Source: an uncultured Bacteroidota bacterium (GTDB lineage: Bacteria; Bacteroidota; Bacteroidia; Chitinophagales; Chitinophagaceae). Taken from it: 6,393 bases of DNA. The stretch is taken from positions 1 through 6,393 of the forward strand of contig CAIWHI010000058.1 of NCBI GenBank assembly GCA_903912435.1. Reading direction: 5' to 3'. The translations under genes and the position numbers were made by a program. Shown piece by piece: positions 6,091-6,393 of this stretch. The notes under the pieces are model-generated. The model saw nothing but the letters and a program-made list of their open reading frames with translations, was not told the DNA's origin and made no database searches. How positions within the stretch are numbered: position 1 is the first letter of the stretch; each line of letters starts with the position of its first letter.

Positions 6091-6173
6091 ACTGGATTTT
6101 AATAGAAACACAATGTTTTTAAGCCTGTTTTAATTGGTTTCTACTACTCAAAATTTATCAGGATAAAAAATAT

Positions 6174-6393
6174 ATCGGGTAAAATCGAGGAAGTTTAGGT
6201 AAAAACGGGGAGAATCGGGGAAAAACGGGAAAGTAGGCAAACATGCTGACCGACCTTTGATTTTTTATGATAAACATGGTAGCAATATTACTCAATTCAA
6301 TGAAAGTTTTCCGAAATCGGGGAAAGTTAGCCCGAATCGTCCTGAATCGTCCCAAATCGGAGAAGTGCGTCAAAATGCTGTTTGACCTTTGCA
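6174..6393. repeat. Two related blocks of 10-bp CGGG-type units in a 132-bp repeat
   Basis: Block A (6174-6243) is a run of 10-bp units such as ATCGGGTAAA, ATCGAGGAAG, AACGGGGAGA, ATCGGGGAAA and AACGGGAAAG. Block B (6315-6374) runs AATCGGGGAA, AGTTAGCCCG, AATCGTCCTG, AATCGTCCCA and AATCGGAGAA. Each block leads into a shared tail: ATGCTGaccGACCTTTGa (6243-6260) and ATGCTGtttGACCTTTGc (6375-6392), exactly 132 bp apart. The array probably continues past the right edge. A minus-strand open frame across it (6373-6158) is a low-complexity reading of the repeats, not a gene. I do not recognise the repeat family. Confidence 0.65.

Larger units (their letters stand above)
5899..6173. other. Non-coding stretch between repeat blocks
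   Basis: No supportable gene is seen. A short plus-strand open frame here (ATG 5914, to 6102) has no recognisable motif, odd composition and no promoter, so it is not called. The stretch contains a minus-strand promoter match at 5978-6007 and a phased TTGCCCTTT cluster at 6061-6090. Confidence 0.5.

Noticed and set aside
5911..6102. Short plus-strand open frame of about 62 codons after the 19-bp array
   Set aside because: No recognisable motif, cysteine/leucine-rich odd composition, no promoter or ribosome site, and it runs through the TTGCCCTTT repeat.
6158..6373. Minus-strand open frame rich in Phe, Pro and Arg
   Set aside because: Its sequence is a direct reading of the 10-bp CGGG repeats; the low-complexity peptide has no gene-like features.

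Overview
The window looks like a defence island from a member of the Bacteroidota. Base composition is AT-rich, no start codon has a clear Shine-Dalgarno sequence, and several intergenic sites match the Bacteroidota promoter pattern (-33 TTTG, about 20 bp, -7 TAnnTTTG). No marker gene allows a genus to be named. No tRNA, rRNA, transposase gene or canonical CRISPR array is visible.

All five convincing genes lie on the minus strand, so the transcription order runs right to left. First comes a 346-aa unrecognised protein with a C-terminal HEPN-like RNxxxH motif (5327 to 4287). Next is a type I methyltransferase subunit hsdM copy (4199 to 2715) whose S-adenosylmethionine motif I carries a Gly-to-Val change. 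Then comes a 227-aa Abi-family protein with an RNxxxH HEPN motif (2588 to 1905), a second, intact hsdM (1875 to 415), and the start of hsdS (418 to beyond the left edge), which overlaps hsdM by ATGA. No hsdR is present; it may lie to the left of the window.

The most interesting spot is the 126-bp gap in front of the Abi gene. On the plus strand, against all surrounding genes, it carries a strong promoter match (TTTG-N21-TATCTTTG). About 12 bases further on is a hairpin with a GNRA (GCAA) tetraloop, and a run of seven T follows. This predicts a free RNA of about 50 nt divergent from a HEPN ribonuclease-type Abi gene, resembling the known pairing of AbiF-type proteins with small structured RNAs. 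A working model (inference) is a type I methylation module with one active and one possibly inactive HsdM, coupled to one or two HEPN RNases that act as a back-up suicide response, as PrrC does with EcoprrI.

The right-hand 1.07 kb (5328-6393) has no convincing gene but is rich in short repeats set at whole helical turns. These are four TTTTCAA boxes 10-11 bp apart, five 19-bp repeats 30-32 bp apart, three TTGCCCTTT-like boxes 10 bp apart, and two blocks of 10-bp CGGG-type units that belong to a larger repeat with a 132-bp offset. The 19-bp array resembles the multiple transposase-binding sites at the ends of IS21-type elements, but no transposase gene is visible.
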